From Caballeronia sp. GAFFF1 (GTDB lineage: Bacteria > Pseudomonadota > Gammaproteobacteria > Burkholderiales > Burkholderiaceae), in the NCBI RefSeq assembly GCF_023630705.1, contig NZ_JALQEM010000028.1:310001-374000 (forward strand): a stretch of DNA of 64,000 nt, given 5' to 3'. Numbering within the stretch: the stretch's first letter is position 1; each line of letters begins with the position of its first letter. The translations under genes were made by a program, and so were the position numbers. Shown here one piece after another: positions 38,168 through 46,846 of this stretch. A model generated the notes under the pieces. The model was not told where the DNA came from. It saw only the letters and a program-made list of their open reading frames with translations, and made no database searches.

Positions 38168-39604
38168 CTATTTCACCGCGCGTCGCGGCCGGTTCGCGGC
38201 TTCTTTGCCGTCCGCCGCCGTGCTGCCGCGCACGCCGCGCGCGATGACCGCCGCGCACGCCAGCATCGCCACTGAAGCAGCCGCCGACCAGCGCACCGCA
38301 TCGACGATCTGCGCCGATGCCGCCGCGCCTCCCGCGTGGCCCGCCAACGCGCCGAACGCGGCCACGCCCATTGCGCCGGCGGCCTGCCGCGCGGTGTTCA
38401 GCACGGCCGACGCCGTTCCCGCGCGCCGCTGGCCGACGGTGCCGAGCAGCGCGGTCGTCATCGCGGGGACGGCCACGCCCATGCCCGACGGAATCAGCAG
38501 GAACGGAAGCAGCAGAGCGACCGTCGGCGTATGGGCATCGACGAATGCGAGCGCCGCGAAACCCGCCGCGTCGAGCAATGCGCCGGCGATCATCGGGCCG
38601 CGCGAGCCGAAGCGCGCCACCACCGGACCGCTCGCGAGATTCGACAGCAGGAAGCCGCCCGTGAGCGGCAAAAACGCGAGGCCGGTCTGCAACGGCGTCT
38701 GGCCGAGCACGCGTTGCAGATAAAGACTCAGCACGAACACGCTTCCATAGTAGGTGAAGTTCACGGCGATGCCGAACAGCACCGCGGCGCTGAACGTGCG
38801 CTCGCCGAAGAGCGCGAGCGGGAGCATCGGCGCGCGGCTTCTCCTTTCGACTGCGATGAACGCGGCCGTCGCCGTCACCGCGATAGCGATTGCGCCAATC
38901 ACGAGCGGATGCGACAGCCCGAGCGGCCGCGCTTCGATCACCGCGCCGACCAGCGCCGTGAGCGCCACGATGGCGAGCGCCTGGCCGCTCACGTCGATGC
39001 CGTCGCCGCGCCCGTGCGACGGCGACTCGTCCACCCATGCGAGCGTCGCGGCGACGCCCGCCGCGCAAATCGGCAGATTGACCCAGAAGATGCTGCGCCA
39101 GCCAAACGCCGCGATCAGCGCTCCGCCGACAATCGGGCCTGCCGCGATGGACACCGCGCCCGCCGCCGTCCATAAGCCCACTGCGCGCGCCCGCACGCGC
39201 CGATCGTGGCCGCACGCGGCGTTCAGCAGCGCGAGGGAATTCGGCAGCATCGCTGCCGCGCCGACGCCCTGAATGGCGCGGGCAGCGATCAGCTGCGCGG
39301 CATCGCGCGAAAATGCGCAGGCGAGCGAAGCGAACGCGAACACCGCGAGTCCGCCGACGAACAGCCGCCGCGCGCCGAGCCGGTCGCCGAGCGAGCCGGC
39401 CAGAAGCATCAGTGCGGCGAATGCGAGCGCGTACGCGTCCACGGTCCATTGCAGGCTCGCGACGCTCGCGCCGAGATCATGTGCAATGCTCGCGAGCGCG
39501 ACGTTCACGATCGACACGTCGAGTTGCGAGACGACGAAGCCGACGCTCGTCGCGGCCACGACGCACAACTGGCGGGAAGACAGGTTCGAGTTCATGCCGT
39601 TCAT
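38168..39604 (-). CDS. MFS transporter, DHA2 (EmrB/QacA) type
   Basis: A 478-residue transporter with about 14 membrane helices. The loop 2-3 motif GSLGDRLGARRLF and the antiporter motif in helix 5 (ALNAACGHDRRVRARAVGLW, TAAGAVSIAAGPIVGGALI) are visible. DHA2 pumps expel drugs by proton exchange. Start at 39604 is used; 39595 is also possible. No regulator is adjacent. Confidence 0.88.
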   Translation of the reverse strand: MNGMNSNLSSRQLCVVAATSVGFVVSQLDVSIVNVALASIAHDLGASVASLQWTVDAYALAFAALMLLAGSLGDRLGARRLFVGGLAVFAFASLACAFSRDAAQLIAARAIQGVGAAAMLPNSLALLNAACGHDRRVRARAVGLWTAAGAVSIAAGPIVGGALIAAFGWRSIFWVNLPICAAGVAATLAWVDESPSHGRGDGIDVSGQALAIVALTALVGAVIEARPLGLSHPLVIGAIAIAVTATAAFIAVERRSRAPMLPLALFGERTFSAAVLFGIAVNFTYYGSVFVLSLYLQRVLGQTPLQTGLAFLPLTGGFLLSNLASGPVVARFGSRGPMIAGALLDAAGFAALAFVDAHTPTVALLLPFLLIPSGMGVAVPAMTTALLGTVGQRRAGTASAVLNTARQAAGAMGVAAFGALAGHAGGAAASAQIVDAVRWSAAASVAMLACAAVIARGVRGSTAADGKEAANRPRRAVK

Positions 39605-39711
39605 CGTAGGCGCATGCCGTTCCGGATGTTTCGGCCTCGCCTGAAATGAAAATGGCGCACCGCCGGGGCGTGCGCCATTGTCTTGCCGTCACAACGAAAC
39701 GGCTTGCGGCT

Positions 39712-41004
39712 TCAGCGCGCTTCCCTGATGAACAGCGCGGTCACCGCGCCGACCACGCACAGCGCGCCGACATAGAGCGCCGGCGCGGCCGGGCTCGATT
39801 TCATCATCAGCGAAACGACGATCGGCGTAAGTCCGCCGAACACCGCATACGCGACGTTGTACGAGAACGAGATGCCCGAAAAGCGCACGGCGGGCGGGAA
39901 CGACTTGACCATCACGAACGGAATCGCGCCGATCACGCCGACAGTGAAGCCCGTGAGCGCGTACCACGGCAGCAGCGTCGATGCATCGACCGCGACTTGC
40001 TGGAACAGCGCGTAGTACGAGCCTGCCAGCAGAAACGCGCCGACGAAAAGCGTCTTGCCCGCGCCGATGCGGCCGGCAATCGCGCCCGCGAGCACGCAGC
40101 CGACCGTGAGGCAGAGCGTCGCGGCGCAGTTCGCGATCAGCACCGTGGCCGGCGCAATGTGGAACTGCTTCTGGAGCAGCGTGGGCGTCATCAGGATCAC
40201 GACGACGATGGCGGCCGAGAGCATCCACGTGAGCAGCATCGACACGATGACGGCGCGGCCGTGGTCGCGCAGAACGGCCTTCAGCGGGAGTTCCGCCGCC
40301 AGCGACTTGCGCTTCTGGAGTTCGGCGAACACCGGCGTTTCATGCAGCCAGCGGCGCAGATAGACCGAGCAGAGTCCGAACAACCCGCCGAGCAGGAACG
40401 GCAGACGCCACGCGAAGCTCGCGACATCGGCAGGAGAAAACGTCTTGTTGATGGCCGTCGCGATCAGCGAGCCGAGCAGAATGCCCGCGGTCAGGCCCGC
40501 CGTGAGCGTGCCGCACGCATAGCCGATATGACGGCGCGGCACGTGTTCCGAGACGAAGACCCACGCGCCCGGCACTTCGCCGCCGACCGCCGCGCCCTGC
40601 ATCACACGGAAAACCAGCAGCAGAACGGGCGCCATCAGGCCGATGGACGCGTAGGTGGGCAAGAGGCCCATCAAGAGCGTCGGCACCGACATCAGCAGGA
40701 CGGAAAGCGTGAACATCCGCTTGCGTCCGAGCAGATCGCCGAAATGCGCCATCACGATACCGCCGAGCGGCCGCGCCAGATAACCGGCGGCGAAGATGCC
40801 GAAAGTCTGCAATTGCCGCAGCCAGTCAGGAATGGACTCCGGGAAGAACAGTTGGCCGATGACCGGCGCGAAGAACACGAAAATGATGAAGTCGTAAAAC
40901 TCGAGCGCGCCGCCGAGCGCGGCGAGCGCGAGCGTCTTGTAATCGCCGCGCGTGAGGGCGCGGCCGGCGGCGTGCGACGCGCCGTCGAAAGGTGTTGCCT
41001 GCAT
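39712..41004 (-). CDS. MFS transporter, metabolite:H+ symporter (MHS) type
   Basis: A 430-residue transporter with 12 helices. The N-terminal ALGGALEFYDFIIF and ARPLGGIVMAHFGDLLGRKR blocks and QGAAVGGEVPGAWVFVSEH are diagnostic for the MHS group (KgtP, ProP, ShiA). Substrates are usually organic acids or compatible solutes; this one cannot be assigned. The ATG at 41004 follows without a clear ribosome-binding site. The frame upstream is a shadow. Confidence 0.88.
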   Translation of the reverse strand: MQATPFDGASHAAGRALTRGDYKTLALAALGGALEFYDFIIFVFFAPVIGQLFFPESIPDWLRQLQTFGIFAAGYLARPLGGIVMAHFGDLLGRKRMFTLSVLLMSVPTLLMGLLPTYASIGLMAPVLLLVFRVMQGAAVGGEVPGAWVFVSEHVPRRHIGYACGTLTAGLTAGILLGSLIATAINKTFSPADVASFAWRLPFLLGGLFGLCSVYLRRWLHETPVFAELQKRKSLAAELPLKAVLRDHGRAVIVSMLLTWMLSAAIVVVILMTPTLLQKQFHIAPATVLIANCAATLCLTVGCVLAGAIAGRIGAGKTLFVGAFLLAGSYYALFQQVAVDASTLLPWYALTGFTVGVIGAIPFVMVKSFPPAVRFSGISFSYNVAYAVFGGLTPIVVSLMMKSSPAAPALYVGALCVVGAVTALFIREAR

Positions 41005-41494
41005 CGAATGAGAACCCGTAATGAGAAAAGCCACGCGTGCAGTGGAGCGACGCATGGGACGAGGCGATGTCCTGCGGGATGTCCGACGCGCCGGGTGAGC
41101 GCGAAAACGGGAACGACTGGGGCGCGGTCCGAAACCGCGCCCGTCACCGCGCTGCGCATGCCGGCGGACAGCCGTGTCGCAGCTTGCGCTCGCGCCGTCT
41201 CTGTAAGGCGGCGGAAGCGGGGACTTTCGGCTCGATGTACGCCGAAGGCGGCATGTTACAGGATGTAAGTCGCCACTACACAAAAAATCACGTTTAGATG
41301 TCGCGCGCTCGCGCCATTGGCGGCGTGCGTCGGTTACATGCGTTGACATTTCGGACGAGTCCGATGGGAAAGGGTGGTCGCGCTGACCAGAATGCGTGCC
41401 TGTATTTGCCGTCTCTTTTTGTAACGAGACGCCCGGGGAAATGCCGCGAGAAGCGGTATCGGCCCATGTCCTCAGACTCATCAGGCTTGACACT
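41005..41494. other. Divergent intergenic region, MHS transporter / response regulator
   Basis: No gene is supported. A perfect 9-bp hairpin (GGGCGCGGT at 41120-41128 with ACCGCGCCC at 41134-41142) lies in the leader of the MHS gene. TTGACA at 41343-41348 is directly followed by the palindrome TCGGAC-GA-GTCCGA (41351-41364), a possible operator. No matching -10 hexamer was found at 17 bases. Confidence 0.45.
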
Positions 41495-42238
41495 ATGCGC
41501 GTCGCCGTTTTGCAAACCGACCCAAGTTACCGAAATCTCATCGCCGAAGTCGTCAAACGACTCGGACACACTGTCGTCACCTTCGGCGACGGCTTGCTGC
41601 TTTCCAAGGCACTGTCCCGCTCGACCGTGGATCTGCTGATCCTCGACTGGAACTCCACGGGCCTCTGCGGTCTCGATCTGCTCAAATCCGTGCGATCGAG
41701 CTTCGGCGAGCGTGTTCCGGTCATGTTCGCCACGGCCGATGGCGCCGAGCACAACGTCGTCTGCGCGCTCACGGCGGGCGCGGACGACTTCGTCGTCTAT
41801 CCCATCCGTCCGGGCGAATTCGGCGCGCGTGTCGAAGCGTTGCTGCGCCGCGCGTACCCGACGACTTCCAGCGCGTGCCTGGAGATCGGGCCGTATCGCT
41901 TCGATTCTCGTCAGCAGACCGTCACCGTGCGCGGCCGCCCGGTGCAATTGAGCGGCACGCAGTTCAGGCTGGCGCAGCTTTTCTTCTCGAATATCGGCCG
42001 CGTGTTGTCGCGCGATCACATTTTCGCGATGGTCTGGGGCCGTGAATTCCGCGAAACCACGCGCACTATAGATAGCCATGTGTCGCGCCTGCGTCTCGCG
42101 CTGGAAATCGAGCCGGTGAATCACTTCCGTCTGCAGCCGGTATACAAGAGCGGCTATCGGCTGCTCCATCTTTACGACGACGGCGAGGACGCGGGCGACG
42201 ATCGCGTGGAAACGGAGCACGCGCGAATCGCTGCTTGA
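41495..42238 (+). CDS. OmpR-family response regulator
   Basis: A 247-residue regulator. The receiver (MRVAVLQTDPSYRNLIAEVV; Asp in DLLILDWNSTG) is somewhat divergent: the usual Lys region reads FVVYPIRPGEF, so the conserved Lys is absent. The winged helix has QLSGTQFRLAQLFFSNIGRV and RTIDSHVSRLRLALEIEP. No kinase is near, and the missing Lys suggests that it may act without classic phosphorylation. The ATG at 41495 is where the fold begins; the frame is open to 41396. Confidence 0.85.
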   Translation: MRVAVLQTDPSYRNLIAEVVKRLGHTVVTFGDGLLLSKALSRSTVDLLILDWNSTGLCGLDLLKSVRSSFGERVPVMFATADGAEHNVVCALTAGADDFVVYPIRPGEFGARVEALLRRAYPTTSSACLEIGPYRFDSRQQTVTVRGRPVQLSGTQFRLAQLFFSNIGRVLSRDHIFAMVWGREFRETTRTIDSHVSRLRLALEIEPVNHFRLQPVYKSGYRLLHLYDDGEDAGDDRVETEHARIAA

Positions 42239-42264
42239 GGCGTGATTGAACGAAGCTGAATGAG

Positions 42265-42293
42265 AATGCCGTCGCGAGACGGCATTTTCGTTT
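42265..42293 (+). terminator. Intrinsic terminator after the response regulator
   Basis: AATGCCGTC (42265-42273) pairs with GACGGCATT (42278-42286) around a GCGA tetraloop and runs into TTTTCGTTT. It is 27 bases past the stop at 42238. Confidence 0.8.
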
Positions 42294-42825
42294 CTGGAAG
42301 CCGGATGCAGCGCTTTGGCTTGCGATGTTCGTCGCACGCGAGCGGCAAGCGCGGCGGGCGTTTGCGCTCTCTCGCCGGGCGCTGAATCCGGGAAATTATC
42401 AGCGCGGGCGTTCGCCGGGGCTGCGCGCGCCGTGAGACTTCGCGGCGCACAGTGCGTTGATCGCAGTGACCTAGGCGCGGCATCGACGGCGGCGCGATGG
42501 CGGCCAGCATGAGCTACATCGCCCCGACCAAGGATGCGCCCGCCCAGCTCGCGGTTTCCCGGCTCGCGCGGCGCCGGGGGCCCGCGCTGCGTCGGACTTC
42601 CGCGAACGCGACGCCTTGCCCGCAGTGGCAGGCTCTTTTCGACGACGGGCGGGCCGAAGTACTGCACACCGCCGCACTGCGCCAAGGCCGGGTAGGTGCA
42701 AGCCGGTGATCCCTCAGCCGTTCGCGACTGGCCCAATGCGCGGGATTAGATAACCAAGCCGGGTAAATCAAATGCAGCCGTCCACTTGTTCAGACCTTGT
42801 ACTGCGACCCAGCTCAGACACTGTC
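42294..42825. other. Intergenic region without a supported gene
   Basis: About 530 bases of GC-rich sequence between the terminator at 42293 and DUF2628. A 70-codon open frame at 42497-42709 has no good ribosome-binding site and a composition that looks like chance. I see nothing else. Confidence 0.5.
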
Positions 42826-43332
42826 TCACGCGCTGATTACCGCCACCGCGGTCAGCACGATAATCGCAATACCGAGAAGCCACGCGGCAACGGGGTTCGT
42901 GCCTCCACGACGAACTAACTCAGCGTCGCGTATGTCAGCCGGTAAGGGAGAATCGCTTACCTTCTTAATGACTTTCTCGGCGTGCGCAAGGTAAATGGAA
43001 TTCCCGCACATCCCGATTGCCACCGGGAAGGCGTAGGAGAGCGCATGATTAATGCCCTCACTGAGCAAAGACGTCGCTAAACTACAAACCAGAGCAATTG
43101 CAATGTATGCGGCCGCTTGCCAGTGCATTTTCCTGTACACGAGCCAGACCGGCCCTAAGAGGAACGCCGCGCCGTTCCAGGTTCGCTTCGACGTGCGCGG
43201 GTTTTGAATCACCCATTTGCGACTGTAATAATCAATGTTCTTTCCCACGAACACTGCCATGTCGCGGTCAAGCTGAAACGGTGCGGAGCGTGCGTCGGTT
43301 TCTGGTGCGGCTTGCTCATTGATGTCATTCAT
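42826..43332 (-). CDS. DUF2628 membrane protein
   Basis: A 168-residue protein with a soluble N-terminus (about 1-45) and three or four hydrophobic segments (near 55-70, 75-95, 100-120 and 145-166). The DUF2628 pattern KWVIQNPRTSKRTWNGAAFLLGPVWLVYRKMH is clear. It is a bacterial membrane family of unknown function. Its base composition is poorer in G+C than the neighbourhood, and the flanking 43333-43500 is AT-rich, suggesting foreign origin. It stands alone. Confidence 0.82.
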   Translation of the reverse strand: MNDINEQAAPETDARSAPFQLDRDMAVFVGKNIDYYSRKWVIQNPRTSKRTWNGAAFLLGPVWLVYRKMHWQAAAYIAIALVCSLATSLLSEGINHALSYAFPVAIGMCGNSIYLAHAEKVIKKVSDSPLPADIRDAELVRRGGTNPVAAWLLGIAIIVLTAVAVISA

Positions 43333-43763
43333 CGGCGATTTTTTATTGTATTAATCAAAGGAAGCAGCTTCGCACGATCAGCGTAGCGGCGTCCATGTGT
43401 TCGCTTCGGTTTGATCAAATGTTTTAATTCATTAGGCAGGCTAAACGACGATAAAAAGTTAATTCAGAGCTCCGTCGTGCGAAGCCATGCGCCCGTCGAT
43501 TAATGGAAAAGCGAAGTGAGCAGACGTGCAAGCGTCTCGAGCATCGTCGTCGGAACCGCGTGGTTAAGAGAATTGCGGCGCAGGTCGGATTGGCGGGACA
43601 AGGCTGCAACATCGATCAAGAAGAAGGGGCTCATGATTCGTTACCTCGGTTGCGTTTGTGACAGGTTTAATTTTGAGATAGCGTGCTTGTCCTTGCCATC
43701 GGACGTATCTCAAAATTGCGCCGGCGTTGCGCAACGGACGAAAACGCGCCCGGCCAGGACCAG
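43333..43763. other. AT-rich intergenic region with a 12-bp inverted repeat
   Basis: About 430 bases with lower G+C than the rest of the window. AATTTTGAGATA (43669-43680) is exactly repeated in inverted form as TATCTCAAAATT (43706-43717), 25 bases apart. The leftward lipoprotein gene ends 47 bases to its right. No gene is supported here. Confidence 0.5.
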
Positions 43764-44045
43764 TTACTTCTGATCTGGCGAGCATTGGCCGCGAAGCAGC
43801 GCCCAATCCTCGCACGACTTGCCGTTCGGAAAGCGGCACATGCCGATCTGGCCGTCGTCACGGTCGACGATTTGCGGCGTCCCGCCTCGGTGGATGCAAT
43901 TGGTGGAAGCCGGGTTGGGAAGTCCTACATGCGAATCGGGCCGCGAGGCGGGCTGGTCTGCAGGAACGCCGGTGGCGGAAGGGACGGGCGACATGCACGC
44001 TGCCAACAGAGTAGCAACGGTAAATGAGGTGGCGAGCCTGAACAT
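43764..44045 (-). CDS. DUF333 domain lipoprotein
   Basis: A 93-residue lipoprotein: MFRLATSFTVATLLAACMSP carries a lipobox (LLAAC). The C-terminal DUF333 domain has NPASTNCIHRGGTPQIV, GQIGMCRFPNGKSCEDWAL and RGQC with its conserved Cys pattern. Such proteins are sometimes called hemolysin-like, without evidence of that activity. Located in the periplasm or membrane; role unknown. Confidence 0.85.
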   Translation of the reverse strand: MFRLATSFTVATLLAACMSPVPSATGVPADQPASRPDSHVGLPNPASTNCIHRGGTPQIVDRDDGQIGMCRFPNGKSCEDWALLRGQCSPDQK

Positions 44046-44167
44046 GGACGAGCGACTTCGATCGGAAACCTGAGCGCCGCGAATATATCAAGCGCTCCCG
44101 GCGCCGTCGAATTTTCGCGCCGTGGGTTCCAGTCGAGCGGCGCGTGGCGGGCGCCGCCCGCCAACCT

Positions 44168-45208
44168 TCAACCCGTCTGCTCGACCGGCGTCACGTCCAC
44201 ATCGATCATCTGCGTGCCGCGCAGCACCGCGACCTTCACCGCCCGTTCGATCCGCGATGCATCCAGCGCGCGCTGCAAACCGTCGACGCTATCGATGCTC
44301 ACGCCATCCACCGCGACGATGCGGTCGTCCGTGCGCAGCCCGCCCAGCGCGGCCGGGCTGCCCTTGACGACTTCCATGACGTGGACCGCGCTCGCCGACG
44401 TCAGCCCGAAGAAGCGCTGCACGCGCCGCGATACCGGCGCCGTCGTTCCCGCCACGCCGATATACGCGCGCCGCGCGCGTCCGTACGCGAAGATCTGCAT
44501 GATGACCCACTTTGCCGTATCGATGGCAGTCGCGAACGAAATGGCCTGCGCACCCGAAATGATGGCCGTGTTCACGCCGATCACCTGTCCCGCCGAATTG
44601 ATGAGCGGACCGCCCGAGTTGCCGGGATTGAGCGCGGCGTCGGTCTGGATCACGTCGTAGATCATGCGGCCGGAGGTGGAGCGCAGCGACCGTCCAAGCG
44701 CCGAGACGACGCCGGTCGTCACCGTCTGAGCAAGGCCGAGCGGATTGCCCACCGCGATCGCGATCTGGCCGACGCGCAGATTTCCCGATTCCCCGAGTTC
44801 GACGTGCGGCAGCGGCTCCGGCGAGCCGATGCGCAGCACTGCGAGGTCGCTGCCCGGATCGTCGCCGACGAGATCGGCGTGAAAGTGTGCGCCGTCGGCG
44901 AGCGTCACGGTAATGCGGGTGGCGCCGTGAACGACGTGGCTATTGGTCAGCAGATAACCGTCGGGCGTGAAAATGAAGCCCGAGCCGGTGCCGCCCGCCT
45001 GACGGCGCGCGCCGCGAGCATCGGCCAGTTCGCGCTCGACCGAGATGAAAACGACGGCCTGCTGCACGCGTTCCAGCGCGCCGATCACGGTGCGGGAATA
45101 CGCATCGAGCAGCGCGGTGTCGTCGAGCGGCCGCGGCCGCGGCTGTGGCTGCGGGGCGTCTTGCGAGCCGCGCGCAAGATCGTCGATGAATTGTGGTCGG
45201 CTTCCCAT
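44168..45208 (-). CDS. HtrA/DegP-like serine protease with PDZ domain, no export signal
   Basis: A 346-residue trypsin-like protease. The triad is visible as His in LLTNSHVV, Asp in GSDLAVL and Ser in NPGNSGGPL. One PDZ domain ends the protein (VMEVVKGSPAALGGLRTDDR). Unlike DegP/DegS there is no signal peptide or N-terminal helix: the N-terminus (MGSRPQFIDDLARG) is polar and then Pro/Gln-rich. The ATG at 45208 has CGGGAG six bases before it. It may be cytoplasmic or use another route. Next to it lies an Ap4A phosphorylase in the same direction, 50 bases upstream. Confidence 0.88.
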   Translation of the reverse strand: MGSRPQFIDDLARGSQDAPQPQPRPRPLDDTALLDAYSRTVIGALERVQQAVVFISVERELADARGARRQAGGTGSGFIFTPDGYLLTNSHVVHGATRITVTLADGAHFHADLVGDDPGSDLAVLRIGSPEPLPHVELGESGNLRVGQIAIAVGNPLGLAQTVTTGVVSALGRSLRSTSGRMIYDVIQTDAALNPGNSGGPLINSAGQVIGVNTAIISGAQAISFATAIDTAKWVIMQIFAYGRARRAYIGVAGTTAPVSRRVQRFFGLTSASAVHVMEVVKGSPAALGGLRTDDRIVAVDGVSIDSVDGLQRALDASRIERAVKVAVLRGTQMIDVDVTPVEQTG

Positions 45209-45258
45209 GTTGGACTCCCGATATTCGAGAGGCGACATGCGGGCCGCGCCGGCGCTTT

Positions 45259-46152
45259 TCAAGCCCGCGCGGCGCGGGCGAGCAGGTTCATCGGCCCGAG
45301 CGTTTCGACGATGCGGCGCTGGGCGTCGTCCCGCACGAAGAGCGAGCCGGCGAAGCCGAGCGCGTTGATCGCGATGCCTTCGACATCGGCCACGGTGCGC
45401 GGCACCGCGAGCATCCAGCGGCGCGTGACGAGCAAGTTGTACGGCGCGGCCTGATGCGTTGCCCCGGCGACATCGAGCGGCTCGACGCCGATCGCGTCGA
45501 GCAGCCGCCGATACAGGTCGTGCGCGCGTGGCGGCGTGTTGTCGGACGGGGCGTCGAGCCAAGCCGCCGCGTGACCGAACGCGAGCCCCGGCACGCGAAA
45601 AATCGCGCCGTTTCGCGCGTTTTCGATCAACGGCTCAATGGGCGCCGCGAGACCGTCGAGCGGCAGCCGCACCATCTGCATGTGTTTGTGCGGCTGGCTC
45701 GATCCGGCGACAGCGCCGCCGTTGTAGAAGCCGAGTCCGTCGAACTGGTTCAGGCACGCGAGGAGGGCGGCGAAGTCGTCGGTATTGAGCAAGGCTTCTT
45801 GCGGCTCGAACTGCGTGGTCACGATCAGCAGATGGTGCGCGAGGACATTGAACTTGTTCAACAACAGAAAATGCCGCTCGCCGATATCGCCGACGCGCAG
45901 CGCGTCCTCGCACGGCGAGAACGGATCGCGCCACGCGCTTGCCGCATCGGTGGCAGTCTTGGCCGCGAGCTTCGCGGCCTCTTCCTTGCGCGCAAGATTC
46001 GCCGCTTGCCGGACGAGAAAGCGCACGCCGCCTTCCTCGACGACGTGCTCGATCGTCTCGAACGGACGCAGCGCGCCGCACGCGAGCGCGCGCGCCGTCT
46101 GCTCGACGACGGCTTGCCATGAAGGCGCTTCTGGCAGTGAAGTTGAGCTCAT
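45259..46152 (-). CDS. ATP adenylyltransferase / Ap4A phosphorylase family
   Basis: A 297-residue HIT-superfamily enzyme that splits diadenosine tetraphosphate to ATP and ADP or does the reverse. The active-site motif reads QPHKHMQMV (HxHxQ). Supporting blocks: HFLLLNKFNVLAHHLLIVT, PYNLLVTRRWMLAVPR and NALGFAGSLFV. The length matches yeast APA1-like bacterial homologues. The ATG at 46152 is used, with a weak ribosome-binding site. It may be cotranscribed with the protease. Confidence 0.85.
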   Translation of the reverse strand: MSSTSLPEAPSWQAVVEQTARALACGALRPFETIEHVVEEGGVRFLVRQAANLARKEEAAKLAAKTATDAASAWRDPFSPCEDALRVGDIGERHFLLLNKFNVLAHHLLIVTTQFEPQEALLNTDDFAALLACLNQFDGLGFYNGGAVAGSSQPHKHMQMVRLPLDGLAAPIEPLIENARNGAIFRVPGLAFGHAAAWLDAPSDNTPPRAHDLYRRLLDAIGVEPLDVAGATHQAAPYNLLVTRRWMLAVPRTVADVEGIAINALGFAGSLFVRDDAQRRIVETLGPMNLLARAARA

Positions 46153-46482
46153 GTTTCTCACGAGTGTTGCCGGAATGAGCATTCTGCTGCCTTTGCGCAC
46201 ATTGCGTGCGGGAGCTGTTTCCGGGCGGCTGCTAAAGAACGTCTGCGCAGCGAAATAGCACAGAGTGGTTTCGATAGTTCAGACTTTTCGGCGTTCAGTT
46301 CCGGCGGCGACTTCGATAGACTTTCTCCCACTCAGTCGTTCGCGAATGCAGTCATTGGTTCGTTGTACATAGCGAATAGTCGTCATGACTGAGGTCCACG
46401 CTGCAAGGGTTCGGGCGCCAAGCGCGAATCTTCTTTCCGGCGTATTACCTACTTTTCTCAGTTTTCAGCGAGAGGCACTCTC
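46153..46482. other. Intergenic region upstream of the small peptide pair
   Basis: About 330 bases with lower G+C than average and no supported gene. The promoters for the Ap4A phosphorylase (leftward) and the peptide pair (rightward) must lie here, but no hexamer pair is convincing. Confidence 0.45.
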
Positions 46483-46596
46483 ATGCAAAAAATCGAACGC
46501 GCAGCTCTGGTTCAGGCAAACATCGCTGGTGGCACCGCCAAGGCGTCGAGCACGTCTTCGTCCACCACCAACGTCTCCGTCACGATCACGGCTTAA
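46483..46596 (+). CDS. Small peptide A with GG motif and Ser/Thr-rich tail
   Basis: A 37-residue peptide: MQKIERAALVQANIAGG, then a Ser/Thr-rich tail (TAKASSTSSSTTNVSVTITA). AGAGG lies before the ATG. It is a paralogue of the peptide 60 bases downstream: the first 22 residues differ at one position only. The Gly-Gly after a short amphipathic start recalls double-glycine leader peptides, and the tail could be a modified or aggregating core, but no modifying enzyme or transporter is adjacent. The pairing strongly supports that both are real genes. Confidence 0.75.
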   Translation: MQKIERAALVQANIAGGTAKASSTSSSTTNVSVTITA

Positions 46597-46655
46597 AGCT
46601 GCGATTTCGGCGTTACCGCACTATCGCTTCAACCGTTATTCAAGAAGGTATGCAC

Positions 46656-46769
46656 ATGCAAAAGATCGAACGCGCTGCTCTGGCTCAAGCAAACATCGCT
46701 GGCGGCACGGCCAAGGCGTCGAGCTCGTCGTCGACCAACACGACCGTCGAGATCAACATCTCGGCGTAA
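46656..46769 (+). CDS. Small peptide B, paralogue of peptide A
   Basis: A 37-residue peptide starting MQKIERAALAQANIAGG and ending in TAKASSSSSTNTTVEINISA. AAGAAGG lies seven bases before the ATG at 46656; an in-frame ATG at 46650 is less likely. It has the same length as peptide A, a nearly identical N-terminus and a diverged tail that keeps the Ser/Thr-rich character and a beta-strand-like alternation at the end. A terminator follows at 46812. Confidence 0.78.
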   Translation: MQKIERAALAQANIAGGTAKASSSSSTNTTVEINISA

Positions 46770-46811
46770 GGTTGCCGCTCTCCTCGTGAGAGCGTGACCC
46801 GGTTGTTCGAA

Positions 46812-46833
46812 GGCTCCCACTCTGGGAGCCTTT
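46812..46833. terminator. Terminator between the peptide pair and the Lrp regulator
   Basis: GGCTCCC (46812-46818) and GGGAGCC (46824-46830) flank a five-base loop, followed by TTT. It can serve the peptide pair and, on the other strand, the convergent Lrp gene that ends at 46847. Confidence 0.65.
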
Positions 46834-46846
46834 GCCGCAGAACAAT

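Noticed and set aside
42497-42709. 70-codon rightward frame between the response regulator and DUF2628
   Set aside because: No good ribosome-binding site, no known motif, isolated position.
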